DNA of 6,957 nt from contig JAGWIE010000071.1 of assembly GCA_028866445.1 (NCBI GenBank), positions 1 to 6,957 of the forward strand. The letters run 5' to 3'. Below, piece by piece: positions 5,887-6,957 of this stretch. The notes below the pieces were generated by a model that was given only the letters and a program-made list of their open reading frames with translations, ran no database searches and was not told where the DNA came from. A program made the translations under genes and the position numbers. Position 1 is the first letter of the stretch. Every line of letters starts with the position of its first letter. Source of the DNA: Rhodospirillales bacterium. Its GTDB lineage: Bacteria; Pseudomonadota; Alphaproteobacteria; Acetobacterales; Acetobacteraceae.

Positions 5887-6540
5887 ATGAATATGACACG
5901 ATCTTTAAAATCCCGCCCCCGCTCCGCCGCAACATCCCGTGGAGCCGCAACCAGGCACAAGATTGTTGAAGCTGCTTCGCAACTGGTGGAAAAACACGGT
6001 GTTACCGGAACCACGCTGGATGACATCATGGCCGCGAGCGGCACAAGCAAATCTCAAATTTACCACTATTTCAGAGATCGCGACGCCTTGATGGACGCAG
6101 TCGTCGAAGCGCAGTCCAAGGCTGTTTTATCGTTCCAGGAATCCTGCCTCAGTCAGGTCCGGACGGTCGATGATCTACGCGCATGGCGAAACAAGATCGT
6201 TGAAATCAACCATTTAAAACGCGGTGCCGGCGGCTGCCCAATCGGGTCTCTCGCAAGCGAACTTGCCGATCGTTCTGAATCCGCGCGTTGCGCGCTTGCG
6301 CAAAGCTTTGCACAATGGGAGGCGCATATTGCTGCCGCGCTGGAGACTATAAAGCGAGAAGGAAATCTGTCTCAGGCAGCAGATATTTCAAAATTGGCTA
6401 TTGGGATCGTAGCGGCATTACAGGGAGGGTTATTGATGGCGCAGACAGACAGGACGATTCGACCTCTCGAAGTCGCTCTTGATATGGCGCTGGAGCATGT
6501 GAGTAGGCAGCTCACTGCTCCAGGCGATTATCTTCAGTAA
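5887..6540 (+). CDS. TetR-family transcriptional repressor, LmrA/YxaF-like
   Basis: A 217-residue regulator. The N-terminal DNA-binding domain (about 22-73) has RHKIVEAASQLVEKHG, then the helix-turn-helix TTLDDIMAASGTSKSQIYHYF (42-62) followed by RDRDALMDAVV. The C-terminal ligand and dimer domain carries GGCPIGSLASELAD (115-128) and a hydrophobic last third, features I associate with LmrA/YxaF-type TetR proteins. Cysteines are at 87, 117 and 135; Cys117 lies in the GCPIG motif and could sense thiol-reactive compounds, though that is inference. The frame is open back to an ATG at 5776, but that start would put both operators and the promoter inside the gene, so the ATG at 5887 (or 5893) is preferred. 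No ribosome site is obvious before either. The gene is divergent from the DUF417 gene, which it probably represses along with itself. It is AT-richer than the genes outside the pair, suggesting transfer. Confidence 0.88.
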   Translation: MNMTRSLKSRPRSAATSRGAATRHKIVEAASQLVEKHGVTGTTLDDIMAASGTSKSQIYHYFRDRDALMDAVVEAQSKAVLSFQESCLSQVRTVDDLRAWRNKIVEINHLKRGAGGCPIGSLASELADRSESARCALAQSFAQWEAHIAAALETIKREGNLSQAADISKLAIGIVAALQGGLLMAQTDRTIRPLEVALDMALEHVSRQLTAPGDYLQ

Positions 6541-6579
6541 ATCGGCTCAAAAACGACCGCTACACCGCATCAGCACTTG

Positions 6580-6957
6580 CTATTTGCTTGGCTCGAACGG
6601 CTTCGGCACACGGTTGCCCGTTTGGCGAGTGATCATCCAGCCCGGATATTCCGGCGGCAGCACGCTCACCTCATCCAGCCGCGCCATTTCCTCTTCATTC
6701 AGCACCAGCGCCGCCGCCGCCAGATTATCGTCGAGCTGCGCGGTGGTCTTCGCCCCAATAATCACGCTCATCACCTGCGGCTTGGCCAGCAGCCAGGCCA
6801 GCGCCACCCGCGCCACGGAAACCCCGTTGGCCAGGCCAATCTCGCGCATCACCTCGATGCATCTATCGGCCCGCTCCACATCTACCGGCGGAAAATCAAA
6901 GCTCAGACGGCGGCTGTCATTCGCCTTTTCCGCCCCCGGCCCGTATTTGCCGGAGAG
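6580..6957 (-). CDS. Aldo/keto reductase, C-terminal part (start outside window)
   Basis: NADPH-dependent reductase of carbonyl compounds with a TIM-barrel fold. The 125 residues in view run from the window edge (LSGKYGPG, the typical L-S-G-K-Y segment in the later half of the barrel) to a TAG stop. VSVARVALAWLLAKP is the penultimate conserved helix, and VIIGAKTTAQLDDNLAA is the signature that contacts the 2'-phosphate and adenine of NADP(H). YPGWMITRQTGNR near the C-terminus is common in aryl-alcohol-dehydrogenase-like members. About 200 N-terminal residues, including the catalytic Asp, Tyr, Lys and His, lie beyond the window. An internal GTG at 6879 is not a start, since the homologous frame continues upstream. 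The gene is convergent with tetR, 39 bases apart, so it is unlikely to share the divergent control region. The substrate is unknown. Confidence 0.93.
   Translation of the reverse strand, partial: LSGKYGPGAEKANDSRRLSFDFPPVDVERADRCIEVMREIGLANGVSVARVALAWLLAKPQVMSVIIGAKTTAQLDDNLAAAALVLNEEEMARLDEVSVLPPEYPGWMITRQTGNRVPKPFEPSK

Noticed and set aside
6541..6579. Possible terminator between tetR and the aldo/keto reductase, with five T on the minus strand
   Set aside because: No stem of useful length precedes the T run on either strand; GCGG repeats there are direct, not inverted.

Overview
The window looks like chromosome of a GC-rich alphaproteobacterium, possibly of the Acetobacteraceae. This rests on the strongly GC-biased codon use of most genes and on CarB and GreA sequences of alphaproteobacterial type; the family-level placement is an inference from memory of homologues. 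There are seven protein genes, two of them cut by the window edges. I see no rRNA, tRNA, CRISPR array, insertion sequence or complete phage gene, and no gene-free stretch longer than about 120 bases.

Left part, + strand (1-4819): the 3' 94% or so of carB (large subunit of carbamoyl-phosphate synthase, feeding arginine and pyrimidine synthesis), a terminator-like hairpin directly after its stop, then greA (transcript-cleavage factor) and, one base after the greA stop, a threonine ammonia-lyase of the medium-length, ACT-domain type. The last two are almost certainly cotranscribed and translationally coupled.

Middle (4816-5184, - strand): a small YCII-domain protein that converges on the threonine ammonia-lyase, the two stop codons sharing the four bases TTAA.

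Right-centre (5285-6540): a visibly AT-richer pair of divergent genes. On the - strand is a four-helix membrane protein of the DUF417 family, the family of E. coli RclC/YkgB, which belongs to the reactive-chlorine defence operon. On the + strand is a TetR-family repressor with a C-terminal half resembling the LmrA/YxaF group. The short region between them carries two copies of one 16-bp operator, TGGAC-N6-GTCCA, exactly 40 bp apart and overlapping the probable promoters. This reads as a compact self-regulated stress-response cassette, probably acquired by transfer, and is the most interesting part of the window.

Right edge (6580-6957, - strand): the C-terminal third of an aldo/keto reductase, convergent with tetR and running off the window.
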